A stretch of 64,000 bases of DNA, from positions 44,103,264 through 44,167,263 of the forward strand of contig OZ020269.1 in the NCBI GenBank assembly GCA_963971225.1, in the 5' to 3' direction. The translations under genes were made by a program, and so were the position numbers. The notes under the pieces were generated by a model, which did not search any database, was not told the origin of the DNA, and saw nothing but the letters and a program-made list of their open reading frames with translations. This DNA comes from Melieria omissa (Eukaryota; Arthropoda; Insecta; Diptera; Ulidiidae). This document shows, piece after piece, positions 46,401 to 55,548 of the stretch (within the stretch, counting starts at the first letter, position 1; each line of letters opens with the position of its first letter).

Positions 46401-46904
46401 ACGCATGTCACCCTGTTCTTGATGGCGTATAGGTCAGCCTCGCACGACACGACATCACTCACTCCAGCCCGAGCAGTGTTCGGCACAGAGTTGCGGTTAC
46501 CCGCTGACTTGAAGTTCAGGGTAGTCAGCACAACGGGAGGCGCTAAGACGGACTACGTGGTCAATAAGCGGGCGGAACTGGAGGAAACTCACCAGTTTAT
46601 AAGGGGCCGCACCAAACTGGTCAGCGATAAGGCGAAAGCCAGATACGATCTACGGGCCAACTCAGCAGGGTTCCAAGAAGGCGATCTGGTAATGCTCTAC
46701 AACCCGCAGCGGAGGAAAGGTTTGTCTCCGAAACTTCAAGCGCCATGGGAAGGACCTTGCGAAGTCGTGACTAGGATAAACGACGTGGTATACAGGGTTC
46801 AACGTTGCAGCAATAAAAGCGCTAAACTGAAGGTAGTCCATTTGGAGCGCCTGGCGCCTTATCACAGCGGAACCTCGGCACTTGTTCGGGACGAACAAGT
46901 CTAA
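43414..46904 (+). pseudogene. pol: gypsy A Pol: protease, RT, RNase H, integrase
   Basis: The protease has LDTGASYSM (about 43460). RT has FCVDYRKLN, FSTLDLRSGYWQ, FGLCNAPATF and the catalytic YLDD (about 44690). RNase H starts near LDTDASGNSIG (45130), with HADALSR-like NADALSRRP. Integrase has the zinc H-x3-H...C-x2-C (45840-45965) and the catalytic D (AMDVAGPFP), D (HSDQGRNFES) and E (GMVECFN), with a C-terminal domain to TAA 46902-46904. Disabling changes: TAA at 43774, TAG at 44314 and a one-base shift just before YLDD (about 44680). From there 740 codons are open, so integrase is intact. Confidence 0.88.
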
Positions 46905-46915
46905 GTGGTGGGCAG

Positions 46916-47375
46916 TGTAACGATAAGACAGTCTGTCGCTGTGCAAAGCAACCCTGTGGCTACGCGCCGTGCCATAATTCAACCTGGCAATGATGACCGC
47001 GATAATGGAAACTTTTAGTCCAACCTGGCAATGATGGCCGCGATAATGGAAACTTTTAGCCCAACCTGGCAACGTTGGTCGCGATCATCATGGAAACCTT
47101 TAGTCCACTCTGGAATGTGCGAGAACGATCTGCGCGATGGCCGGACAGGTATAAAAGGCAGCCGGGTGCGGCGCAGCGAGTCAGTCTGATTTTGACTACT
47201 GAAGGTGCTACACGGAGTAATTGAGCAAATACTTAAGTGTAAAGACAGTGAAGTGCAAAACTGTGAAATAAAGTGATTGTTGGTTTATTTAATTGACTGC
47301 GTTTGAGAGTGTTTTATTTTGAAATTACGCAATCCAGAGATACGTACTAGCCCACTAGAACTAGCATTCGTAACA
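46916..47375 (+). repeat. 3' LTR of gypsy A
   Basis: 460 bp, same termini as the 5' LTR, with the three 41-bp units, TATA (47150-47156) and initiator. It lacks a few bases near 47308 relative to the 5' LTR. Followed by ATAT. Confidence 0.92.
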
Positions 47376-47473
47376 ATATTATCGTAAGCGACTCGCTTGA
47401 GTTTCGTTCGCCACAAACGTCAAAGTCGCTCGAATAAACATTTCATTCGACAAAATTCGAAACAAAAATAAAA

Positions 47474-47735
47474 ATGAAACTCAACACTAAAATGTAAGTA
47501 ACCTTGTACATTAAGAAATTTTTCATGAAAATTAATTAATTGATTAATAAATAGCCTGAAGAAAACTAATGCGGAAGAGTTCAAAAAATTGGTCACATTG
47601 ATGAAAAAAAAACAAACCTTGCCAAGGGACTTGTAAACTTTGGCAGCAGCAAAAAAGAAAGCAGTGGGATGTGGGATAAATTCTGTGGGGCCTCCTATGA
47701 GCGATGGCAGAGAGTGGCATAAGGTAAATATTGCA
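47474..47735 (+). pseudogene. possible Myb/SANT-like gene fragment, two exons
   Basis: ATG 47474, exon 1 of 20 bases ending AAAAT before GTAAGT, a 61-bp intron and acceptor AG at 47553-47554. Joining gives MKLNTKILKKTNAEEFKKLV in frame. After a shift the sequence LAKGLVNFGSSKKESSGMWD and later GPPMSDGREWHKV follow. This resembles the N-terminal DNA-binding module of insect zeste/Myb-SANT-like proteins, often encoded by Harbinger transposons. It is broken by frameshifts and by the LTR fragment at 47742. Tentative. Confidence 0.4.
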
Positions 47736-47741
47736 CAATAC

Positions 47742-47973
47742 TGTTACGAAAAATAGTTCTTTGGGCTTATTCGTCTCTGGATTGTGCTTGAAAAATAAAA
47801 CCACTTCAACTATTCAACGCAAAACGCATTCCAAAACCACCAGTCACTTTATTTACACTTTGCTTATCTTTACACTTGCTACTACTTATTGGATTATTGC
47901 ATGTTTTCCCTTTACTTGCTCAAATAAGACTCGCCGAAATTATTGCAAGTCTACCGTACCATAGCGCACGCAG
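47742..47973 (-). mobile_element. truncated gypsy LTR fragment
   Basis: Starts TGTTACG like the minus-oriented LTRs at 6166 and 51178, with ATAC at 47738-47741. It follows the family through the cactttatttacac segment and ends near 47970 in a diverged cgcacgcagg. The U3 end is missing. Confidence 0.7.
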
Positions 47974-48819
47974 GATTTTTGAGGGGGTTTCGTGTAACTT
48001 TTTTGAGAACTTTGAAATAGAAATAAATTTAAATGTATGAATCTACAGACTGAGATCCAAAACATGTAAGTTCTCCCTACCTGACATATTTTGGTCCTGA
48101 AAGTTGAAAATAGAAAATTTTGTTAAAAGATCATTTGATACCCATGTCTTCATTATTGTACAACCACAAATATTAAAAAAAATAGTTGAAATGTGTATGT
48201 CCTTTAAATTTTAAAGTCCTTTAAAAATGACTTTGGGTCAGAAAATGAAAAACTTACTATTCCAGAATACTATAACAGGCCTATTCTGGCACTACCGTTA
48301 CAATTGTTACCTTCCGTAACAATTGAATTGAATTTAATTGTTCCCGTATTTTGGAAAAAGTGTGACAAGAAGAAAGTTCAAACAATTCACTACTCGAGGT
48401 CAAAACTCTTTTACTGTGAAAACAGCTGTTTTTTGTGTTTTTTCTGTCAAACTGTCAAAAAATAAACAACCAAAAAATGGCAAACGCAGAAAATCTTTTC
48501 AAGAATGCATTTTGAAATTTAGCCCTTTCGTCATGTTCAGATGTGTGTGTTATGCGTAAATTGAAGAATCGTCATTGTGACTGCTCACTTTAAGCGGTGC
48601 GGTCGCATTTGTCTTTTTATAAAAACGTTGAAAACCGAGAGAACCTCAAGTGCAAGTGCAGAGCTAATAAACAATTGACTATTCAGATATATCTGCACTT
48701 CCAAAGAGGGAAGTTTCGGAAATATCTATTGGTTGGGTTCTCATAGCCTCTGAGCCAAATGGCGCTAAGTCAGGCGAACCACATAACACCTGGGAATAAG
48801 AATTTGTGCTGCATGCAGT
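47974..48819. other. no gene recognised
   Basis: AT-rich DNA. A small inverted pair ccgttacaattgttac/ttccgtaacaattg lies near 48295-48325. No supported ORF. Confidence 0.35.
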
Positions 48820-49438
48820 GGAATTAATGAATACTAGCTACCACCATTTTCACCCACCAAATGTGGACCCAGATGAAGAAAAGCTGAAGACTCTATTGCA
48901 CGATTTCAATTTAGAATGTGTTTTGCAGTACTTGAAAGGTGAGTACGAGTGGAACATCCCACGCAACAAGAGTCAGATCAAAAATATGAAGTCTCAGGTT
49001 TGACCTAGAGGTCAAAGGTTCATTGCTCACGTAAGACTAAACTAAAATTTTTTATGAATACAAAAAAGGAAATAAATTCCTTTTTTGCCGATTTTAATTA
49101 TCAACCCATTTTTCCACAAAAATATAAACATATTGCTAAGTCAACCCTGAGACTTCATATTTTTGATCTGACTCTTGTTGCATGGCTGGTTTCATTTTAA
49201 CTTTGAGCCCCTGTAAATGAACAAGCATACAGCGACAACTTCGGTTGTAAGTCCTTTAACAACCAAATCACTGCGTTGACTTAATGCGTCCAACGTTTAA
49301 AATTTTGTAATTTGAGCTGCACATGTAACATACAGACGCATGCAGTATATGCAAATAAAGGATATAAAGGAATCCGTCCCATCTCTCGGTATTCGCATGG
49401 AGTTCTGCCAAAAATTGTTTGCGTGGAAGAAAAAGAAC
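48820..49438 (+). pseudogene. SAM-domain coding exon split by a 375-bp insertion
   Basis: Open frame from about 48820 (acceptor gcag): DPDEEKLKTLLHDFNLECVL, then QYLKGEYEWNIPR. It is interrupted at 48964 and resumes at 49339 in the same frame as MQYMQIKDIKESVPSLGIRM, then CQKLFAWKKKN. The layout (LL-x-FNL...YL...DIKE-x-P-LG-R) matches a SAM domain, a protein-protein interaction fold. The flanks of the insert repeat ACGCA. The exon ends at AAC before gtataa (49439), and a downstream exon at 49519 joins in phase. Recognised by pattern only; gene identity unknown. Confidence 0.5.
48964..49338. mobile_element. insertion with 45-bp inverted repeat, in the SAM exon
   Basis: Starts CAACAAGAGTCAGATCAAAA; its inverse lies at about 49133-49182, giving a hairpin of ~219 bp. 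A further ~155 bp follow before coding sequence resumes. ACGCA is found at both edges (48961-48965 and 49336-49340), suggesting a 3-5 bp duplication. MITE-like; class unknown. Confidence 0.5.
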
Positions 49439-49518
49439 GTATAATTGCTGTGCAATTTGCTTTAAACTTTTAAGAACTCAAATATATTTGTACTCCGAAA
49501 TATTATTTATTTTCTTAG

Positions 49519-49739
49519 TTTGGAATTGATGATGAAACAATGTCAATGCCGTCGAAGGTTCAGGACAGGTTGAAAAATGTTGAAGCTCCAGGAAGTTCAG
49601 GTTTTACCTTACCATCAACGAGTTTAATTGATTTAAAAACTGTTGAAAAACTGTTCAGTTTAGTTACCTTTAACCCTTCAATTCCCATGTCCAAAATAGT
49701 GAAAAAGAAAATTTTCTTTTTATATAAAATAGCTTAGAT
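49519..49739 (+). pseudogene. downstream exon of the SAM-domain gene (tentative)
   Basis: Acceptor tttcttag at 49511-49518, then open FGIDDETMSMPSKVQDRLKN and a Ser/Pro-rich stretch, ending at TAG. It joins phase 0 to the preceding exon across an 80-bp GT-AG intron. The last ~20 codons may be intron read-through. Confidence 0.4.
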
Positions 49740-50112
49740 ACGTTTGGATAAGACAAAAAAATACATAAAAATTTTTTAACTACCCTCATTTTTATATTGA
49801 AAGAAACCATACAAACTCCACTGCTTTAACTACGCGTGAAACAAATGAATAAATTTGACAAATGACGTTTCGCTAGTGTTGCTAGGAAAATCAAATAAAC
49901 AAGTACTACTAATTGATTTTGCTATACAAGTGTTAGAATTTAAAAATAAAAACCTGTGTGGTAGGAAAAAAATATTAAGCATCTGTCACCTACAGGTGAC
50001 ACTGGGAATTGAAGAGTTAAAGGCAGATTTTATAAAAGTAAATATTACTTAGCTATTGATAAAACATTTTTGAATTATACAAAATGCTTTTTATATCAAA
50101 ATGAACATACTA

Positions 50113-50625
50113 CATGGTCTGAAAAGTCTTTGGCCTGACATAGAGATGACGCCAAAAATTAAGAATTATTGTGTTGTACATGGAAAACCATCCTTAACTT
50201 AGATTCTGTCAAAGTTTCATGACATTTGGTTGACTCGTTTTCAAGTTATTGCTTTCGAAGTGACGCTACCTCTGAATTTTTGTAAACAATGGAAAAAAGT
50301 GAATTTCGTGTTTTGATAAAACATTGCTATTTGATGGGCAAAAATACAGATGTATTATAACATTTATCAAGCCATGCTTTTGTTTCCACTGTATTTTTGC
50401 CCATCAAATAGCAATGTTTTATCAAAACACGAAATTCACTTTTTTCCATTGTTTACAAAAATTCAGAGGTAGCGTCACTTCGAAAGCAATAACTTGAAAA
50501 CGAGTCAACCAAATGTCATGAAACTTTGACAGAATCTAAGTTAAGGATGGTTTTCCATGTACAACACAATAATTCTTAATTTTTGGCGCCATCTCTATGT
50601 CAGGCCAAAGACTTTTCAGCCCATG
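50113..50625. mobile_element. mariner-derived foldback MITE, two transposase starts in inverted arms
   Basis: Arms of ~234 bp (50113-50346 and 50391-50625) are near-perfect inverted repeats with a 44-bp loop, flanked by TA (50111-50112 and 50626-50627). Each arm ends inward with the start of a mariner transposase, ATG then MEKSEFRVLIKHCYLMGKNT. Two 5' ends of one mariner were therefore joined head to head. No complete transposase. Confidence 0.9.
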
Positions 50626-50764
50626 TAGTAACTATGTGATATGTAAAGCTTAAGTATTTTTTAAATATTTATTGAAGTCATACAAAATTCTACATATATA
50701 TAATTGTTTTTGGTGAAGTTAATATCCAATGATTATTATACAACTATAATATTAATTAATATAT

Positions 50765-51173
50765 TGAAACGAAAAGGCACTTTGTGCTGTGCATGAACGC
50801 TTTTGCAAGCATACTTTTAGGCATGCACTTTGAAGTACAGCGAAACTGGTATAAATTCGCTTGGTATAGTCCGATATGGCAAGGTTCGCGAGAAATGGGC
50901 TATGCGAGAATGGTCGAGCATTTTCCAATTGGAAGTTGCAAGAAACTTCGGCGCGATAAGAAAACTGGTATAAAAGCAGCAGTGTGCAGCGCAGTGAGTC
51001 GAGTCTGTGTTGAGCAAGCAAAGAGGGAACATGCAATAGTAGTAGTGTAAAGTAGAACAAGTGTGAATTTGTAAATAAAGTGATTATTGATTTTTGCTGA
51101 GTAATTGAAGTTGTTTTATTTTCAAATACAATCAAAACGAACCGTCGATAACGAACTGGGGAAATTCGTAACA
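50765..51173 (+). mobile_element. Ty3/gypsy solo LTR with ATAT target duplication
   Basis: 409 bp, TGAAACG...CGTAACA, flanked by ATAT (50761-50764 and 51174-51177). TATAAAA at 50969-50975 and AATAAA near 51075. Same LTR family as 6166-6596 and element B but opposite in orientation to element B, which abuts it. Confidence 0.9.
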
Positions 51174-51636
51174 ATATTGTTACGAAATTCCACAGTTCGT
51201 TATCGACGGTTCGTTTTGATTGTATTTGAAAATAAAACAACTTCAGTTATCCGGCGCAACGTAGTCAAAACTAACAATCGCTTTATTTACAGAATTCACA
51301 CTTCGCTTGTATCTACACTTGTTACCACTTTGCTTGCTTAACACAGACTCGACCCCTTGCGCTGCCACTGCTGCTTTTATACCAGTTTTCTTATCGCGCC
51401 GAAGTTTCTTGCACTTCTAATTGGAAGACGCTCGACTATTCTCGCACAGCCCATTTCGAGAACCATCCTTGCCATATCGGACTATACCAAGCGAATTTAT
51501 AACAGTTTTGCTGTACTTCACAGTGCATGCCTAAAAGTATGCTTGGAAAACATTCTTTATTCTTTATTTAAAAATAGCCTAGAATTAATTAACAATTCAT
51601 ACAGACTAACTGACACTTATACTATACTTATACTAC

Positions 51637-54366
51637 TTATACTATAAGTCTTTCTAACAAATTCTTGAATACATTTTTAGGAACTGAAAAATCTAAAGAA
51701 TTTGAGAGTAAGTTAGCCTCAGACAAAGCTCGCACAATTGGGGCATTAAAAGAGTAATTTGTTTTGCAACGTGGAATTAGAAACAGATCTTGACTTCGTA
51801 GAGTTCTAATCGGAGCTAGGAAGTTTATACGTTGCAGTAGGCACGATGCGTCAACAGCGCCACGAATTAGATCAAAAATAAACATTATACAGAGGAAAGA
51901 CCTTCTGCTATCTAAAGAGCGCAAATCAATGAGCATGCATCGTGAGCTATAAGAGGGAGTGGGATTTTCAAAATGTAGGGAACGAAGAGCAAACCGAAGG
52001 AAAGCCTTTTGAATGCGTTCTAAACGTTTTATGTGGCATTCATAGAAGGGCCTCCAAATAAAGACCGCATATTCTAATTTTGAGCGAACCAGAGAAATAT
52101 AAAGTAGTTTAAGTGTATATGGATCAGTAAAGTCCGAACTGAAACGGCGGATGAAACCAAGCATAGCATAAGATTTAGCAATTGTGTAGCTTAAGTGCTT
52201 GTGAAATAAAAATTTTGAGTCGAAGAAGACACCTAAATCCGAAACCTCGGTAATGGCTTTAAGACGAGAATTACAGATAGAATAACAAGTACGAATAGGA
52301 GCACGAGACTTAGAAAATGACATATGAAAACACTTATTGATGTTTAAAGATAAACGGTTGACACGACACCAATCGGTAACCTTGTGTAAATCTGATTGGA
52401 GAAAAGCCGCATCTGAGGCATTCCTAATGGAAGTGTAGATCTTTAAGTCATCAGCATATAGTAGAAAGTTAGAATTAGTGAAGCAACTTGAAATATCATT
52501 AATAAAAATAACAAAGAAAAGAGGACCTAAAATACTACCCTGGGGAACACCAGAGGAAGCAATAAAAGGTAAAGAAGAAACATTGTCAACCACTACAACA
52601 CATTTACGATTAGAGAGATACGAGTAGATCCATTGAAGAAAGGTAGAGTGAAAACCTAGTGCAGCCATTTTTGAGACCAGGATTGAATGACTTACTGTGT
52701 CAAAAGCTTTAGAAAAGTCCGTGTAAATAGTGTCAACTTGGAGACCTTCACTAAAAGCTGCTAAGCAATATTCAGAGAAAACGGCAAGGTTAGAAACTGT
52801 TGACCTGCCGGAGACAAAGCCATGCTGGTAAGGAGAGATTAAACTTTTGACTGCAAAGTAAAGCTTTTTCTTAATCAGGGATTCAAACAGTTTAGAAACA
52901 GTCGATAATTTGGAAATCGGCCTATAGTTAGCAATGTTATTCTTGTTGCCACTTTTAAAAATTGGAGTGATGGAAGTAGCTTTCCACGCATCAATAAAAT
53001 CGCCCGATTCCAGTGAACGATTGAAGATATTTAAGAGCGGAGAGACAAATGAATCACAATTCTTAAATAGGCACGCCGAAAGCCCGTCTACATCAGTTTG
53101 CGTAGAGGACTTGAGACAACCAATGCCTTCAATTACGTCCTCCCGAGATAAGCACAATGAGCCAAAGTTTATGTGAGAGTTAATGTTCGTCTCAAAATTT
53201 GCGGGGGCTCCAGTATCACGTACAAAATTTGAACGGAAAAAATCCGCAAAAAGGTTAGCTGCCTCAGAGGGGCTATCCGCCGTAACATCCTTCAAAAATA
53301 CTTTGGTAGGAATATTTGCAGAAAGTTTTTTAGAATTGACGAAACGCCAAAAGGCTTTCGGATTCGTTTTGATCTCAGATTCAAACTTCCGGTTATAATT
53401 CTTACGCAGCGAATTGCTCAACGAATTGAACTTTTTAGAGTAAAACAGGTATTTAAGCTTAAAGTGGGAATTACAAGTAACTTTAAATTTTTTATAGAAC
53501 TTATTTCTCAAATTCTTTAGTTTTTTTAACTTTTTAGTAAACCAAGGTATTTTATAACATCTCTTTTTTAACAGTGGGGTGTGTTCAACACAAATGTCAT
53601 ACACCTTATTTTTGAAAATATCAAAGCAATTTGAAACATCATGCCCTGAGAAAAGAGAGTCCCAATGCAACGAATGTAGTAAATTATTTACTAATAGAAA
53701 GTTACATTTTTTAAAGTTAAAGCAAGATTTCTGGTTAAGCAAGAATTTGTTCTTAAACTCATAAAACTGCATTTCAAGAACAAGGGGAACATGATGTATA
53801 CCCGAGCAAGAGAGAGGCAAGTGACATTCATGTAAGGAAAAGTTCATGCCATCACTAATGAACATCAAATCCAGAATTCTATTAAGTTTATTTACAAAAC
53901 TATTTATCTGAATTAGGTTTAAATATTGAAGATTGTCTAAAACATAAGTCTCCGCAAAGGTAATTGCGTTATTAGGGTATAAGGCCAAACTATTATCCAA
54001 ATAAGACCATTCAACATTACACAAATTGAAATCACCAAGGACACAAAAGTGATCATCAGGGTATTTCATTGCTAATGTTAAAATGTTGTCTACATGGGCC
54101 TTATAAAGATAATCCACACTAGCAGGTGGGATATAGGAAGCACAGATAAATAGCTTTGAGGCTGCAATGAGGACCCCACCACCTCTGGACAACCCAGTTT
54201 TCACAGCATCCCTATCTTTACGATAGACATTATAAAGATTAGCATCAAAAAATTCATTATCAAAGAAATCCTTAGTTAACCAGGTCTCAACGAGGACAAA
54301 AATTTCATAATCCAGGTGAGAGCTCATAGTAAACAACGCCCCAGATTTCGTTCTGAGACCCGACAC
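51637..54366 (-). CDS. CR1-like ORF2: endonuclease and reverse transcriptase, uninterrupted
   Basis: 909 codons without a stop; the frame is open upstream past the ORF1 stop (reading LRIYFQNVSGLRTKSG), with no clear ATG there, so the true start is uncertain (54366 is a GTG). Endonuclease: FVLVETWL, GGGVLIA, VLGDFNLCNVEW, RILDLMF, and a GIHHVPL box. RT: NYRPISKLSTVSKLFE, YQHGFVSGRSTVSNL, TDFSKAFDTVSH, GVPQGSILGP and catalytic LLYADDLKIYT (about 52450). The C-terminus is complete to the stop at 51637. The best-preserved polymerase gene in the window. Confidence 0.9.
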   Translation of the reverse strand: MSGLRTKSGALFTMSSHLDYEIFVLVETWLTKDFFDNEFFDANLYNVYRKDRDAVKTGLSRGGGVLIAASKLFICASYIPPASVDYLYKAHVDNILTLAMKYPDDHFCVLGDFNLCNVEWSYLDNSLALYPNNAITFAETYVLDNLQYLNLIQINSFVNKLNRILDLMFISDGMNFSLHECHLPLSCSGIHHVPLVLEMQFYEFKNKFLLNQKSCFNFKKCNFLLVNNLLHSLHWDSLFSGHDVSNCFDIFKNKVYDICVEHTPLLKKRCYKIPWFTKKLKKLKNLRNKFYKKFKVTCNSHFKLKYLFYSKKFNSLSNSLRKNYNRKFESEIKTNPKAFWRFVNSKKLSANIPTKVFLKDVTADSPSEAANLFADFFRSNFVRDTGAPANFETNINSHINFGSLCLSREDVIEGIGCLKSSTQTDVDGLSACLFKNCDSFVSPLLNIFNRSLESGDFIDAWKATSITPIFKSGNKNNIANYRPISKLSTVSKLFESLIKKKLYFAVKSLISPYQHGFVSGRSTVSNLAVFSEYCLAAFSEGLQVDTIYTDFSKAFDTVSHSILVSKMAALGFHSTFLQWIYSYLSNRKCVVVVDNVSSLPFIASSGVPQGSILGPLFFVIFINDISSCFTNSNFLLYADDLKIYTSIRNASDAAFLQSDLHKVTDWCRVNRLSLNINKCFHMSFSKSRAPIRTCYSICNSRLKAITEVSDLGVFFDSKFLFHKHLSYTIAKSYAMLGFIRRFSSDFTDPYTLKLLYISLVRSKLEYAVFIWRPFYECHIKRLERIQKAFLRFALRSLHFENPTPSYSSRCMLIDLRSLDSRRSFLCIMFIFDLIRGAVDASCLLQRINFLAPIRTLRSQDLFLIPRCKTNYSFNAPIVRALSEANLLSNSLDFSVPKNVFKNLLERLIV

Positions 54367-54419
54367 ATTTTGAAAGTAAATTCTTAAATCATTATTAACC
54401 CTTGTGCTCTTTGCATCCG

Positions 54420-55479
54420 CTAGGCACCTGTCTGAGGTGCATCGGGTCTTTGAAAAAAACGGAAGGGACGTAATTCTACATTAGCAGGCCAAAGATTTGA
54501 GCACAGTACCTTCCCGTAATAGATTTCTGAAACTCCTAGCTTAAAATTTACTTTTTTCAACGATTCTAAGGCAATATCTTTCTTAATAAGTTTATAGCAC
54601 AAAAGGTGCTTAACATCAATAGCAGCATGATTAGATACATAATTGATAATATCAGCTTCCGTCACTTTAGGTAGAAACGAAGAGATGTGAAGCCATTTCA
54701 TTCGAACCGCAACATCTAAGTCTTTGTTGTTGTTGGAACCAACAACCACCGATTGTCTTTGCTTACTTCGATTGCGTTTGGCGACAACTGTCCATTCGGG
54801 GTTGCGTTGCGAGGTTGGAGTAGGGGAGTTTTGCGAGTTGACAGCATCAACGGCCGCAACCTGTGTAGACCAGGGAGTTTGAAGCGAGCTTAGGGCAGCG
54901 GCCACAGCAGCACTCGAGGCAGCATCGTCCAAAGCATCAACCAATTTAGCAGCAGGTCCGTCAACAACAATAGGAGGAGCGAGAGAGCAGGAAGCAGCAG
55001 CGTCAAAGGCAGCGGCAGAATTACCAGCAGCAATAGCAACACCAGTACCATTAGCAACAGTGGGAGCAGCAAGAGAGCACGAAGCAGCATCAACACGGAC
55101 AGCGGTGGAAGGCGTAGGCGCAACAACCACTGAGAGATCAGAGAGAGCGGCATCGGTTGGAGAGCAGGCATGCTTCAAAGATCCAGAGCGAGTAGCTGAG
55201 CTAAGCACAGTTTTGCCAACAGAATCACTCCTCTTTGGCTTATTGATTTTGTTGTTGTCATTGCTGTTATATGGAAGCGGAGAAACGGGGTCAGCTGTAC
55301 CTCCAGCTGTGACCAGACGTCCCGGTTCCATTACCTTAGCCTTCGAGCGAGTCAGGACTTTGTTGTTGTTGTTGATGAAAGCTGGCAGGTTGGGCTTGAC
55401 ACCAGCATCAATGCCAGCGGCACGCTGGGTATGCGCACCTTTCCATGATTCGAAGATAGCGGAGACAGCTTCAAGTGCG
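54420..55479 (-). CDS. CR1-like ORF1, 5'-truncated
   Basis: Open from the insertion edge at 55479 to TAG 54418-54420; an internal ATG lies at 55331 (MEPGRL). Ala/Ser-rich middle, then a basic stretch (VVAKRNRSKQRQ) and a C-terminal domain WLHISSFLPKVTEADI...ELRPFRFF. That domain is shared with the LINE at 61-62 kb. The N-terminal PHD-like finger expected from that relative is lost. Overlaps the ORF2 frame. Probable RNA-binding partner of ORF2. Confidence 0.75.
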
Positions 55480-55548
55480 CATTCGTGCGGAGAAAGGCAT
55501 TCCTGTACAGTGCGGCACAGAATCTCTCATCGTATCACTGCCCATCAC

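Larger units (their letters stand above)
41366..47375 (+). mobile_element. Ty3/gypsy element A, full-length, SAP-domain Gag
   Basis: 6,010 bp with LTRs 41366-41833 and 46916-47375 and the 4-bp duplication ATAT (41362-41365 and 47376-47379). Primer site TGGTGTCAGAAGCGGGATT at 41836-41854 matches the 3' end of a tRNA-Leu. A purine tract (aagtggtgggcag, to 46915) precedes the 3' LTR. Order: gag, protease, RT, RNase H, integrase; no env. The LTRs differ mainly by small changes and one short deletion, so insertion is fairly young, yet gag and pol carry several disabling changes. Confidence 0.93.
51556..55479 (-). mobile_element. CR1-like LINE inserted in the element B 3' LTR
   Basis: The LTR breaks off at cattc (51551-51555) and resumes after cattc (55480-55484), a 5-bp duplication. 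The 3' end (left) has AATAAAG-type short repeats instead of poly(A), as in CR1-clade LINEs. 5'-truncated within ORF1; ORF2 is intact. Related to the decayed LINE at 61106-63910. Confidence 0.88.

Noticed and set aside
46905..46915. env gene or retroviral envelope in gypsy A
   Set aside because: Integrase ends 11 bases before the 3' LTR; there is no room for a third ORF.
54890..55171. Leucine-rich open frame on the minus strand
   Set aside because: Shadow frame of the Ala/Ser-rich GCN repeats of the CR1-like ORF1.
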